Notes: generated by a model not told the origin, from the sequence alone. Numbered from the stretch's first letter, positions 37,564-46,581 are shown. The stretch: 64,000 nucleotides of DNA from DAOUET01 sp034430155 (GCA_034430155.1 DAOUET010000079.1:1-64000); one strand, 5' to 3'. Program-made: numbers and translations.

Positions 37564-37602
37564 GTAAGGGAAAGCTGAAGGTAGCACCATCTAGAGGTGT
37601 TT

Positions 37603-38061
37603 ATGCCTTCTGAAACCCGTTCACGCGCAGCTCTTGTCGATTTTTATCCGATGAAACCATTGGAGAAGGTTCTTAGAAATTTACGGAAGCGGTCTTCGAA
37701 AGATCTCAGATTCCATCCTGACTTGAAACTGGCTCGAAAACTCCAGGTGATGGCTGAGTACGAAGGGCGCCCAGCAGAGCAGCTTGCGGCAGACCTGATC
37801 CTTTACGCGTTTGAGCACCGTGTTGAAGCCGAGGAAAAGTTACGCCCCTGGCGAGAGCTCACCCCGCGCGAGCGAGAGGTCGTTGCGCTGGTCTGCCAAG
37901 GCCCGGGAGGTAAACCTATGTCAAACCGGCAGATCGCTGAGCAGTTGTGCATCTCTCCTGAAACGGTGAAAGTCCATATCCGCAACGTCTTGCACAAATT
38001 CAACCTGCGCAGCAAAATCGAACTGCGCCAAGCCCTGGCGGATTGGGACTTCAGCCCCTAA
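37603..38061 (+). CDS. LuxR-type helix-turn-helix regulator
   Basis: A protein of about 152 residues. The C-terminal 70 residues are a LuxR/FixJ-type DNA-binding domain (LTPREREVVALVCQG ... SNRQIAEQLCISPETVKVHIRNVLHKF). The N-terminal half is basic and has no receiver or autoinducer domain that I recognise; it contains a short helical segment (KLARKLQVMAEYEGRPAEQLAADLILYAFEHR) that looks like a ribbon-helix-helix-type motif. The ATG at 37603 is preferred over the GTG at 37597 because AGAGG lies 6 nt before it. The promoter carries a LexA-like palindrome, so damage-inducible control is possible. Confidence 0.8.
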   Translation: MPSETRSRAALVDFYPMKPLEKVLRNLRKRSSKDLRFHPDLKLARKLQVMAEYEGRPAEQLAADLILYAFEHRVEAEEKLRPWRELTPREREVVALVCQGPGGKPMSNRQIAEQLCISPETVKVHIRNVLHKFNLRSKIELRQALADWDFSP

Positions 38062-38183
38062 TTGCAGCCTTGAGAGGTCAAAGTCCCCGCCCAGGATGGC
38101 GCAGGTGGTAATCCCTGCTGCCCGATCCGGCTCGCTTGTGTAACCGGGCAATTAGGGATTCTTCCAGGTGGTGGGTAGCATGA

Positions 38184-39791
38184 CTAAGGTTTGATTTCTA
38201 CAACTACCCCATTTTCTGCCCAGTTGTAAAGCCAATCGGCGGCGTCGAGATCCAGGATGATGCATCCGTACGAAGCCGGTTTTCCCAGGATATTGGCCCA
38301 CAAACGCTGGCCATTGGAGAGCGTTGGTAGACCATGAATTCCGTTCAAGAAACCGGGCCAGGCTTCGTAAATTCCTATGAAGTGAGGCATATAGAGATCC
38401 CAGACCGAGGCGTAGGCATTGATCTCGTGAGTCTGCACTTGGAACACGCCGGGCTGGGTGGGTGAGCGGTCAATCCCGGTGCTAATAATGTGCTCCTTTA
38501 GTAGCTTTCCATCCCGGTAGGCCCACAGGCGTTGCTGGCCGATGCTGATGACGATGCGCTTGTCTGAGATGACCGGGAGAGGCAGCAGCTCGTCTTTGGA
38601 TGGTACCGCCAACTCTTGCCCTGCCAACAATTTGTCGGCGTTCAAACCGGGATTGGCTTCGAGCAGCTTCCAGTACGGTATGCCCAGTTTCCAGCCAATG
38701 TTGGTCAGGCTATCGCCAGGCCGAACCACATAAGTGGTGGCCTTGTGGTTGAGTATCAGGTCGAAGGAATCAGCTTGTTGGACGGCTTCGGCGAGCTTTT
38801 CGCGATACTTTTGTGCATCTATCCAACGATCCGGTCCGATCGAATCGCTTAAGGAAGCCAGGTATTGCTCCACCCGATTTTGGTCGATGCCGGCTTCTAA
38901 TTCCCCATCTTTCGTAGTAATCACCAACCACGAAGCGATTACCTCCCGCTGAATCTGCCATTCAAAGTGCTCGTCAGTGATTGGATCGTAGCCTCTTATT
39001 ATGAGGGGGGAGGCGAGCAAGCGGCGGGCCTCTTCCATTGCCCTAGAGACATCGCTAACCCGGGGTGCGACTGGCTGCAGCTGCAAAGGTAAATAACCAG
39101 CCAGCAGCACGCCTCCCGGATCAGCCGATAAGATGCGCATGGCTTTTTCAATATCCAGGGAATAACCGGGTTCTCCGGGTACTGACACCAGGTCATTTCC
39201 ATCAAATAGGAGTGAAACATCTTTAGCGGGCCGGTCAATTTGTGCAGATAAGGCTTCCAGGCTGGAGAGGGCGGGAGAGGCTTCAAAGCTCACTACGGGT
39301 TTGAGCGGCCATCCGAGCAGGGTAGCCTTGATAATATGGTCGATTTCTGCCAGGACACCCCCCTGGCGACCCTGCACATAGGCAATCTCGGCTGTCTTTA
39401 GCGGGTCCAGGTGCAGACCGAGTTCAGCTGCTGAAAACTGCCAGGTGCGAATTTCTCTCGCAGCCACCACCCCAACCACTATCTCCCCCTGCATATTCCA
39501 CCTTCTATTTAACTCAACGGCAGCCTGGTATTGGGTCTTTCCACCCAGGTTTGTATCGCCGACCTGGGTGCCTGGCAAAATGCGTTCAGACAGCTGGAAA
39601 AAAAAGTACGTGCCGCCCAGGATTGCCGGGGGCGCTACCGTTAGCATCACCAGAGCTGCCGCCAGAGCAGCCTTGAGCAACAATGTTCCTAATGCAGGTA
39701 ATCTGCGAGATAATTTTGGCTGGCGTCCCGGTTGGGTGCGATAAGAGAGGGGATAAGGTTGTAACGCAGGAGGTAGGGCGCTTTTTTGCAT
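38184..39791 (-). CDS. L,D-transpeptidase with PG-binding and LysM domains
   Basis: A 535-residue cell-wall enzyme. A membrane anchor is at about residues 34-58. A VanW-associated PG_binding_4-type region follows (GTQVGDTNLGGKTQYQAAVEL onward). A LysM repeat lies near residue 355 (YVVRPGDSLTNIGWKLGIPYWKLLEANPGL). The C-terminal YkuD catalytic domain ends with NGIHGLP and SYGCIILDL. The catalytic Cys is present, but the usual SHGC motif reads SYGC and the following Arg is Ile. It should cross-link peptidoglycan outside the membrane, though the motif change deserves attention. Confidence 0.85.
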   Translation of the reverse strand: MQKSALPPALQPYPLSYRTQPGRQPKLSRRLPALGTLLLKAALAAALVMLTVAPPAILGGTYFFFQLSERILPGTQVGDTNLGGKTQYQAAVELNRRWNMQGEIVVGVVAAREIRTWQFSAAELGLHLDPLKTAEIAYVQGRQGGVLAEIDHIIKATLLGWPLKPVVSFEASPALSSLEALSAQIDRPAKDVSLLFDGNDLVSVPGEPGYSLDIEKAMRILSADPGGVLLAGYLPLQLQPVAPRVSDVSRAMEEARRLLASPLIIRGYDPITDEHFEWQIQREVIASWLVITTKDGELEAGIDQNRVEQYLASLSDSIGPDRWIDAQKYREKLAEAVQQADSFDLILNHKATTYVVRPGDSLTNIGWKLGIPYWKLLEANPGLNADKLLAGQELAVPSKDELLPLPVISDKRIVISIGQQRLWAYRDGKLLKEHIISTGIDRSPTQPGVFQVQTHEINAYASVWDLYMPHFIGIYEAWPGFLNGIHGLPTLSNGQRLWANILGKPASYGCIILDLDAADWLYNWAENGVVVEIKP

Positions 39792-39837
39792 GCTTAAAAA
39801 ACGTAGGACAGCTATATTTAGTTCCCTGACCAGGGGA

Positions 39838-41190
39838 TCAATCCGGTGGTAGCAGTGGCTTGACTTTGGGTGAAGCCGCGGCCGATGGGGTCGTGCCTTC
39901 GGTCTCTAACGGCTGGTGGTTGGCTCTTGAGCCGATCGCCATCCACAAAACCCACAATCCCCCTGGGATCAGGGTCAGCGCCCCCATCCACCACAGCATA
40001 CCACTGATACCTAGAGAGGTGCTGTCCAGAGCCCATCCACCGATGGAAGTGCCGATGGCGTTGCTGAGAGTTAACATAGCGAATTCGGTGGAGAAGATGC
40101 GTCCACGCACGCGGTCGGGAAGCAGTTGTAGAAGTAGCTGGGTCGAGAAGACCCAATTGATGCCGCCCCCAAAAGCCCGCAATAACGTACCGATCAGCAC
40201 AACGCCGAAGCTAGTCAGGGGCGCGGTGATCACCAGACCAAGGATGCTGATAGCGTACGAGATTGCTAGAAAAAAACGTAATTTATCATTACGATCTCCG
40301 CTAAATCGGCGCGCAATGATTGGCCCTATGCCGGTTCCCACCCCGGCAACTGCGTATAACAGACCCAGAGAAGTGCCGCCACCTTCACCAATCACAAAGA
40401 CCCTTTCAGCCAGCGCCACCTGGATCACCTGGAAGGCGCCGCTGATCGTCAAGGAAACAGCGGCTTTTTGGGATGAAATCATCAGGATGTCAAGGTTTTG
40501 TTTCAGATAACGCAAACCGGCGAGGTATTGATTTACGATATCCCGCAGGCTCTTACCACCATCGGATCTGGCCAGCGCAGCGTGATAATCAATATGGGAG
40601 ATGAAGAACGCTGACAGCAGAAATGTCAGAGAATCGATGATGAACGCCGGGTAAATACCCCACTCACCTGCTACGATCCCTCCCAGAGCGGCACCCAGGG
40701 ATAACATAACCGACCAGGTCGCCGAACTCAGCGCGTTGGCGGCACCGAGCTCACCGCGATGGACGAGATCAGGGAGGATGGCATTGCGAGTCGGGAAGAA
40801 GAAGCCACTGATGGCTAACTGCACTGCTGTGAGCGAGTACAGTAGCCAAATATGGCGGGCATCACGAACCACCAGAAAACCCAATACGACGACGGCACGG
40901 CTCAAATCCGCCGCGATGAGCAACCTTTTGCGGTTGAATCGGTCGGCTGCCACACCCGCCAAGGGACTGACCAGGAAAGGTGCCAGCATGCGTACTACAA
41001 ACAGTCCGCCAACCGCGAATCCCGAGGTGGTTAGTTGTGAAACTAACGCGGCTGAGGCGATCAGGTTGAACCAGTCGCCAAACAAGCTGATAATCTGACC
41101 CGACCAAAGAGATCGAAAGTCCCGATTCCCACGCACCAGGGCGTAATAACCTACAGGCGCTGTCTGTCCTTGCATTGCCTCTTCTGCCAA
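39838..41190 (-). CDS. MFS transporter (MFS_3/EntS-like)
   Basis: A 450-residue transporter with 10-12 hydrophobic segments. The opening (YYALVRGNRDFRSLWSGQIISLFGDWFNLIA) and the loop GVAADRFNRKRLLIAADLSRA with the MFS motif A-type sequence are typical of the EntS/MFS_3 branch, usually efflux pumps. The C-terminus is polar. The start is uncertain: a TTG at 41190 or an ATG at 41175, both near GGGAGG. The substrate is not determinable. Confidence 0.85.
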   Translation of the reverse strand: MAEEAMQGQTAPVGYYALVRGNRDFRSLWSGQIISLFGDWFNLIASAALVSQLTTSGFAVGGLFVVRMLAPFLVSPLAGVAADRFNRKRLLIAADLSRAVVVLGFLVVRDARHIWLLYSLTAVQLAISGFFFPTRNAILPDLVHRGELGAANALSSATWSVMLSLGAALGGIVAGEWGIYPAFIIDSLTFLLSAFFISHIDYHAALARSDGGKSLRDIVNQYLAGLRYLKQNLDILMISSQKAAVSLTISGAFQVIQVALAERVFVIGEGGGTSLGLLYAVAGVGTGIGPIIARRFSGDRNDKLRFFLAISYAISILGLVITAPLTSFGVVLIGTLLRAFGGGINWVFSTQLLLQLLPDRVRGRIFSTEFAMLTLSNAIGTSIGGWALDSTSLGISGMLWWMGALTLIPGGLWVLWMAIGSRANHQPLETEGTTPSAAASPKVKPLLPPD

Positions 41191-41309
41191 GCCTCCCTCA
41201 GAAAGGTAAAGAATCTTAATTCAACTCTCCCGCCAGTGAATATGCCTGCGAGATGGGTAGATTATAGCAAAGATAGCCAGGGTGGGTGTCAGCCAAGTAA
41301 ATTAATAAC

Positions 41310-41400
41310 AGGACTTACGCAGTTGGTGAGAGGATGGGGGTGTTTGGGTGGGCGTTGCCCACCCAAACACCCCCAAGTTTACCCTGAACTGCGTAACTAC
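41310..41400 (+). repeat. Dispersed hairpin repeat, copy B (MITE-like)
   Basis: A 91-bp copy closely matching 14640-14730. The ends GGACTTACGCAGTT and AACTGCGTAACT are inverted repeats at 11 of 12 positions. In the central palindrome one pair differs from copy A on both arms (GGGTGGG with CCCACCC), so pairing is kept. The 8-mer ATTAATAA flanks it directly on both sides (41301-41308 and 41402-41409), which could be a target-site duplication. Confidence 0.8.
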
Positions 41401-41407
41401 TATTAAT

Positions 41408-41444
41408 AAAATAAGCCGCCAGAGGCTAGCTGGCGGCTTATTTT
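41408..41444 (-). terminator. Rho-independent terminator of the S1-domain gene
   Basis: ATAAGCCGCCAG (41411-41422) pairs with CTGGCGGCTTAT (41430-41441), a 12-bp GC-rich stem around a 7-nt loop. AAA and TTT tracts flank the stem on both sides, so it can work in either direction. It lies 17 bp after the stop of the minus-strand S1-domain gene. Confidence 0.8.
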
Positions 41445-41460
41445 AGGTTTCAAAAAGACT

Positions 41461-42843
41461 TTAAGTGGAGGTTTCTGGGGAGGCAGTTTCCTCTGCCTGG
41501 AGTTCCTCAGAGAATTCTTGGAGAGACTCTCCGGAAGGTTCTTGAGGAGAGCTGGCTTCTTCGGATAGGGTTTCATCTACCCGGGTTTCTTGGGTAAGTT
41601 CTGGTGGAGATACTTTGGTTGGAGTTTCTTCTTCTACGGCGTGCTTCAAAGTTGCCTGCATTGCAGAAAAATCTTGCTCTTGTTCAGAGCCATCAAAATT
41701 CTTTACCATCCAGGTCATCTGCTCTTCATAAGTGACTCGTTGCATGCTCATGCTCAGACGTTCCTTCTCAGGGTCAATCTCGATTATGCGCGCCAGGATT
41801 TTGTCTCCGGGTTTGACCACCTCTTTGGGGTTACCGGATCCTGTGAAGCCGATCTCGCTGACATGAACCAGGCCCACCACGCCTTCCTCTATCTGGACAA
41901 AAGCTCCAAAATCCCGGACATTGGTGACCTCTCCTTCCACCAGGTCTCCGACCTTATACTGTTCTAGGAGCTGCTCCCAAGGATTGGGCAATAAGGGTTT
42001 TCTGCTGAGGCTAACCCGCTCACGCTCAACATCGATGTCCATCACTTCTACCTCAACTTGGTCGCCGATCGAAAGCAGCTCGGAGGGGTGATCGACTCTT
42101 TCCCAGGCTAATTCGGAAATATGGATAAGACCATCAATACCGTCTAAATCAATGAATGCACCAAAATCCACGATGTTTACAACCCTACCTAGCAACACTT
42201 GCCCTTTTTCTAGCTGGTCTAAGCGGCGTTGGCGGAGTTCCTGATAAGCATTGCGTTCTGAGAAGAGAAGCCGTCCGCGCTTTTGATCGACTTCTAATAT
42301 TTTTGCCTGCAGGGAGGTCCCGATCATCTTGGATTTAATATTGTCCTTTTTTTGAGGGCTGCTTCCTCGGGGGATTGCCGTGAGATGAGAATTGGGGATA
42401 AATCCTTCTAAACGATTAAATTCAACTAAAAGACCGCCCCCGTTATATCCGGCAACCTGAATCTCTACCAGCGAATTGTCCTTGAGATGTTCTTGGGCTT
42501 GGTCCCAGTCTTCCAGGGTGAGACCTTTATCAAGAGAAACGAGTAAATCATCATCTCCAGCCCCGGTAAAGAAAATGTAAACCGGCACGTGATCACCTAT
42601 CGATATGTTCTCTAAAAAACTCGCATCGAGTTTATTGAGATCATTCTTAGGGATGATGGCGTCTCTTTTAGCGCCGATATCAACCAGGATCATGTCATCA
42701 TAAATGCGAATGACCTTGCCATCGATGATTTGACCCCGTTTTGGACGATCATATTGATAATCATCAACAAGATTTTCGAATTGCCCTTCGCTTACCGCCT
42801 CCATTTCTGTATTTACCATTTCTTCCATCACAATATCTGTCAT
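41461..42843 (-). CDS. S1 RNA-binding domain protein (ribosomal protein S1-like)
   Basis: A 460-residue protein with four S1 domains, starting near residues 36, 115, 213 and 298. Domains 3 and 4 carry the clear S1 patterns GRVVNIVDFGAFIDLDG and GEVTNVRDFGAFVQIEEG followed by GL(I/V)HVSE. An acidic, proline-rich tail of about 75 residues ends the protein. Four domains are fewer than the six of Escherichia coli S1 but usual in several Gram-positive-like lineages. AAGGAT lies about 9 nt before the ATG. A strong terminator follows. Confidence 0.85.
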   Translation of the reverse strand: MTDIVMEEMVNTEMEAVSEGQFENLVDDYQYDRPKRGQIIDGKVIRIYDDMILVDIGAKRDAIIPKNDLNKLDASFLENISIGDHVPVYIFFTGAGDDDLLVSLDKGLTLEDWDQAQEHLKDNSLVEIQVAGYNGGGLLVEFNRLEGFIPNSHLTAIPRGSSPQKKDNIKSKMIGTSLQAKILEVDQKRGRLLFSERNAYQELRQRRLDQLEKGQVLLGRVVNIVDFGAFIDLDGIDGLIHISELAWERVDHPSELLSIGDQVEVEVMDIDVERERVSLSRKPLLPNPWEQLLEQYKVGDLVEGEVTNVRDFGAFVQIEEGVVGLVHVSEIGFTGSGNPKEVVKPGDKILARIIEIDPEKERLSMSMQRVTYEEQMTWMVKNFDGSEQEQDFSAMQATLKHAVEEETPTKVSPPELTQETRVDETLSEEASSPQEPSGESLQEFSEELQAEETASPETST

Positions 42844-42917
42844 TAAGAATTATCCTTCATAAAGTATTTTTGAAGCCTTCACATCTGGAATGGGGTATTG
42901 TACCAGACTGTGGGTGT

Positions 42918-43424
42918 CTATGCAGCCTTGATGCATTGGTTAAGCATGTTGTTTAATCTCTTACCTGCTTCTTCTAGATCGATATGCATACATGCTGCCC
43001 ATTCGCGTAGCATGTGGTCTTTAAGTCGTTCTAAGGCGCGTTTTTCCGTCGTGTTGAGTTTTTTCTCTGCTTCGCGCGCCGATAAATCTCGGACAAGCCT
43101 GAGGGTAGGTTTGAGCGAGCCATCTGATTTGACAATTTCGATGCGATTTTTGCGGTTATTGTGGTTTGTGTCCATTTCTTGCGGAGGTTTTTGCAGAACT
43201 TTTAGGGCTTCTTGTAATTCAATGGGTGAGGTCAACGGTCGAATACGTTCATTATTGATTTTAGAAACCGGCACCCAAAAGACACTATTGTACGTTTTTA
43301 CCATGTAATAGTCCTGGGCGTTGCCATTGAGACGCTTCTCTTCAACTTTTTTAATCTGGCCGACCCCGTGATATAGATGGACAACCCAATCTCCAATGGC
43401 TAATTCCAGACCATTCTTACTCAA
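42918..43424 (-). CDS. CarD family transcriptional regulator
   Basis: A 168-residue protein with the CarD/CdnL/TRCF N-terminal RNA-polymerase-interacting domain (LAIGDWVVHLYHGVGQIKKVEEKRL and YYMVKTYNSVFWVPVSKI). A helical C-terminal part (LSAREAEKKLNTTEKRALERLKDHMLREWA) is typical of CarD DNA-binding domains. CarD proteins stabilise open promoter complexes. The start is a TTG fixed by AAGGAGG 6 nt upstream. A GAACN4GTTC palindrome lies 18 nt upstream of the start. Confidence 0.87.
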   Translation of the reverse strand: MSKNGLELAIGDWVVHLYHGVGQIKKVEEKRLNGNAQDYYMVKTYNSVFWVPVSKINNERIRPLTSPIELQEALKVLQKPPQEMDTNHNNRKNRIEIVKSDGSLKPTLRLVRDLSAREAEKKLNTTEKRALERLKDHMLREWAACMHIDLEEAGKRLNNMLNQCIKAA

Positions 43425-43441
43425 TTTAGACCTCCTTACCA

Positions 43442-43453
43442 GAACATTTGTTC
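43442..43453 (-). promoter_or_regulatory. LexA-type palindrome before carD
   Basis: GAACATTTGTTC matches the Gram-positive SOS-box core GAACN4GTTC and resembles GAACATATGTTC at 37541-37552. It lies between the CarD ribosome-binding site and any upstream promoter. The regulator that binds it is not proven. Confidence 0.45.
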
Positions 43454-43631
43454 AAATCTAGGAACGATACAAATAGCCCCACTTCTCTTTGGTATGCGGG
43501 ATATCTATCCCGGCGAAATGGGGCCCACGTCTCTTTTCTCAAGAGATATTTCGATAAGTAAAGCCACAACTAATAATAATTATACCAGAAAACTTGTTCT
43601 AGGTCAAATCGATTCTAACCCACGAGTTCAT

Positions 43632-43672
43632 CCCAGATTGGGGGCGAGTATACAACCTGCCCCCAGTCTGGG
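43632..43672. repeat. Strong inverted repeat between carD and the NRAMP gene
   Basis: CCCAGATTGGGGGC (43632-43645) pairs with GCCCCCAGTCTGGG (43659-43672), 14 bp with one G-T pair, around a 13-nt loop. It lies about 70 bp after the NRAMP stop on the minus strand. It lacks a T-run, so it may be a weak terminator, a 3'-end stabiliser or an unrelated palindrome. The rest of the 43425-43740 interval shows only the LexA-like box. Confidence 0.6.
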
Positions 43673-43740
43673 GAGAAATTGGACAACACCCCAAACCCCT
43701 TTTGCCCCAGAAATGACATACACCCCTAACCAAGGACAAT

Positions 43741-44991
43741 CTAGGTAGGGAAGAAGGTGACGACTAACAGGATTAACCCTAAAATAATCAAAATAAGTGC
43801 AGTCGTCCAGGCCAGTATGTTGAAACCAGCTTTGTTAGTAAACCTACCCATCAAACGAGCGTCATTAATCAGGTAAAGCATGGCGATTAAGATTACCGGG
43901 AGGAGCAAGCCGTTTAGGGTTTGGCTGACCAACATCGCTTGCACCAGCGATTTGATCGGCAAAAGGATTATGGCGGCTCCCAGGACGATAAAGGCAGTGT
44001 ATATGCCGAAGAAAATCGGCGCTTCCTTCAAATTACGGCTGAGGCTGGCTTCCCAGCCGAAGGCTTCACAGACTGAATAAGCTGTCGAAAGCGGAAGAAT
44101 GGCTGCGGAGAAAAGGGAGGCGTTCAGCAATCCCAAGGCAAAGAGAATGCTGGCGTATTTTCCTGCCAGCGGGCCAAGAGCAACCGCGGCGTCCTGAGCC
44201 GTTTCGATCGATATTCCGCTTTTAAAGAGGGTGGCGGCGCAAGCGATCATGATAAAACCGGCCACAAAAACCGCAAATAGAGATCCGACGATCACGTCGA
44301 TGCGCTCATAACCATAATCTTGGGCATTCAGACCTTTATCCACGATGGATGATTGCTGGTAAAACTGCATCCAAGGTGCGATGGTGGTGCCTATGATGGT
44401 CACGAATATGGTCACGTAATCGGCGTTCAGTTGGAATTTAGGTGTCGCTAGTGCCTGCATTACCTCCCCCCAGACTGGGCGAGCCAGTATGCCCGAGGCT
44501 ACGTAAGCTAGGTAGATGGCACTGGCTACCAGAAAGACTCGTTCGATAAGTTTGTAGTTGCTCCTCAGGATTAGTAGCCACACGACTAAGGCCGCCAGAG
44601 GGACTGAAACATACTTGGAAATGCTAAAGATCTCCAGGCTGGCCGCGATACCAGCGAATTCGCTGACAGTGTTGGCCAGGTTGACGAAAACCAGCAGACT
44701 CAAGATCAGAGTGGTTAAACGTACGCCCATGCTCTCGCGGATCAGGTCAGCCAGCCCTTTTCCCGTTACCACGCCCAATCGGGCGCTCATCTCCTGGATG
44801 ATCACTAGAGCTAAGGTCACTAAAGGCATCACCCACAATAGGGCATAGCCATATTTAGCCCCGGCCACAGAGTAAGTGGTAATCCCACCGGCGTCGTTGT
44901 CGACATTGGCAGTGATGATGCCGGGACCAACAATGGATAACAGCAGTAATAGGCGGAGGCGGTAAGGTTTGATGCGGTTGCGAAAGCTCAT
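43741..44991 (-). CDS. NRAMP-superfamily divalent metal transporter, probably Mg-type
   Basis: A 416-residue membrane protein with about 11 helices. The opening IVGPGIITANVDNDAGGITTYSVAGAKYGY corresponds to NRAMP helix 1, but the canonical DPGN metal motif is changed. Helix 6 reads TIAPWMQFYQQSS where canonical NRAMPs have MPH. Loss of the Met of helix 6 and Asn of helix 1 is reported for NRAMP-related Mg2+ transporters. The next gene upstream encodes a MgtE-N/CBS protein, a magnesium-sensing architecture, which points the same way. The two genes are 17 bp apart and form one unit. Confidence 0.85.
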   Translation of the reverse strand: MSFRNRIKPYRLRLLLLLSIVGPGIITANVDNDAGGITTYSVAGAKYGYALLWVMPLVTLALVIIQEMSARLGVVTGKGLADLIRESMGVRLTTLILSLLVFVNLANTVSEFAGIAASLEIFSISKYVSVPLAALVVWLLILRSNYKLIERVFLVASAIYLAYVASGILARPVWGEVMQALATPKFQLNADYVTIFVTIIGTTIAPWMQFYQQSSIVDKGLNAQDYGYERIDVIVGSLFAVFVAGFIMIACAATLFKSGISIETAQDAAVALGPLAGKYASILFALGLLNASLFSAAILPLSTAYSVCEAFGWEASLSRNLKEAPIFFGIYTAFIVLGAAIILLPIKSLVQAMLVSQTLNGLLLPVILIAMLYLINDARLMGRFTNKAGFNILAWTTALILIILGLILLVVTFFPT

Positions 44992-45008
44992 TATTTCATC
45001 CGGCCAGG

Positions 45009-46265
45009 TTAGTGATACAGGCGGGGCAGGCGCTTTTTCCAGGCTGTCGGGATTATTTTGTCCAATGCATCGTCAGCGGTGACAATGCCCTGCAACTTGC
45101 CCTGGTCGTCTACTACCGGAACTGCCAGCAGGTTATATTTAGCAATTACTTGGGCGCAGTTTTCCTGTGAAACTCTCAGATTGACAGATACCAGTCGTTT
45201 CTCCATGAACTCAGACACGGGTGTATCCGGTTGAGCCAACACCAGTTGCTTGAGCGAGAACACCCCGGTCAGACAGCCTTCCTGGTCGCTTACATAGAGA
45301 TAAAAAACCGTTTCAGCTTCGTGGGCGGTTTGGCGCAGCACAGCCATAACCTGCTCGGCAGTCAGATTGGCTGGTACGGAGATAAATTCGGTGTTCATGA
45401 TGCCGCCAGCCGAGTCTTCAGGGAAAGCCAGCAGCTTGCGTACGTCGGCGGCTTCTTCATCTTCCATCAGCTCAAGCAGTTCCTGACTGCGGTCTTCGGG
45501 CAGTTCAGCCAACAGGTCAGCGGCCTCATCGGGCGCCATCTCTTCCAATACATCCACCACACGCTCATCGGGCATGCCTTCGACCAGACTGGCCTGGAAT
45601 TCTGGCTCCACCTCTTCCAGGGTCTCAGCCAGGGTTTTAACATCCAGAGCCTCCAGGAATTTACTACCTTCTATCCGGGATAGATCGCTGAGGATCTCAG
45701 CCAGGTCTGCAGGATGCAATTCGGTAATCTTATCTCCCGGCACTTTCAGCCGGATCGGTTCGTCGCTCGAGATCAATTCGACATTCTCCCAAGAGATAAA
45801 ACCAGGCATTGTTCCAAGCTGCGAACGCTTGGCCAGCATGCGACTTAATCCAGATAGACCCAGGCGTCTGACCAACCCTATGCTGCTTGTATCGACATTG
45901 GCGATATATAAATCTCCGCTTATGCGGGTCAGCTCCAAATCGTTGACCCTCACCACTCTTATACCGTTAGTATCGATGATTTGTTTATCCAAAACATCGC
46001 GCACCAAATACAGATCTTCGGGGGAGGGGTGGTAGGGTACTAGATCGGAGCCTCTTTTGTTGAGGGGAATCGCTGGTGCGATCAAGACCACCACATCTGT
46101 GATCGGTATGATTCTGGATTCGCGACCTTGCTTTACTTCAATCGCCACGATCTTGGGGTAGTGCACTTTCTCCTGGGGAGCGGCAAGTAGGTCTGTAAGT
46201 GTCCCGATTTTCTCCCCATCCAGGTCCGTCACCGATCGGCCGGTTAACTCACTAACAAAATACAT
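45009..46265 (-). CDS. PRC-barrel / MgtE-N / CBS domain protein without a membrane pore
   Basis: A 418-residue cytosolic protein. It begins with PRC-barrel-like segments (MYFVSELTGRSVTDLDGEKIGTLTDLL and another near residue 95). A MgtE N-terminal helical domain follows (about 190-290: LHPADLAEILSDL ... DEAADLLAELPEDRSQELLELM). Two CBS motifs end it (about 295-410). The transmembrane domain of MgtE is absent. In MgtE the N and CBS domains sense Mg2+ and gate the pore. Here they precede a separate NRAMP-type transporter in the same operon, suggesting a detached sensor. Confidence 0.87.
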   Translation of the reverse strand: MYFVSELTGRSVTDLDGEKIGTLTDLLAAPQEKVHYPKIVAIEVKQGRESRIIPITDVVVLIAPAIPLNKRGSDLVPYHPSPEDLYLVRDVLDKQIIDTNGIRVVRVNDLELTRISGDLYIANVDTSSIGLVRRLGLSGLSRMLAKRSQLGTMPGFISWENVELISSDEPIRLKVPGDKITELHPADLAEILSDLSRIEGSKFLEALDVKTLAETLEEVEPEFQASLVEGMPDERVVDVLEEMAPDEAADLLAELPEDRSQELLELMEDEEAADVRKLLAFPEDSAGGIMNTEFISVPANLTAEQVMAVLRQTAHEAETVFYLYVSDQEGCLTGVFSLKQLVLAQPDTPVSEFMEKRLVSVNLRVSQENCAQVIAKYNLLAVPVVDDQGKLQGIVTADDALDKIIPTAWKKRLPRLYH

Positions 46266-46581
46266 ATGTGCATCCTCGCTATCTGCTCTTTTTTTCTTAC
46301 TTAATCTGCAAACCTTGAAAATTTAAACCGTACTTGCATTCACATTATACATTTTTTGCATTTACTTAGTTAGGGGTCATCTAGGTTTTTTGGACAGGTG
46401 AAGCCCGCCCAAACCTCCAGACAAAGACATCTAATGCTGGGCAGGTAGCGACATACCCTTTCCGATGGCATCTGGTCAGGAATTAAATGACCAAGGCAGT
46501 CGCAAATCAGTTGCTCAAAACGGCTATAAAACTATACAATATATAGACTTTACCTTGATAATTTTTTAAAATTCGTCTATA
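46266..46581. other. Intergenic region between the metal-transport operon and DUF1295 remnant
   Basis: 316 bases with an AT-rich left half that holds the -10 box and leader of the MgtE-N/NRAMP operon. The right half is without recognised features. A minus-strand 89-codon frame overlapping 46507-46776 is antisense to the DUF1295 remnant and is not supported. Confidence 0.4.
46344..46349 (-). promoter_or_regulatory. -10 box of the MgtE-N/NRAMP operon
   Basis: A perfect TATAAT on the minus strand, about 80 nt before the ATG at 46265, in an AT-rich stretch. No good -35 is present at 17 bp. I could not recognise an M-box or yybP-ykoY riboswitch in the leader. Confidence 0.4.

Noticed and set aside
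43494..43748. An 84-codon plus-strand frame
   Set aside because: It spans the strong inverted repeat and has no recognisable protein features.
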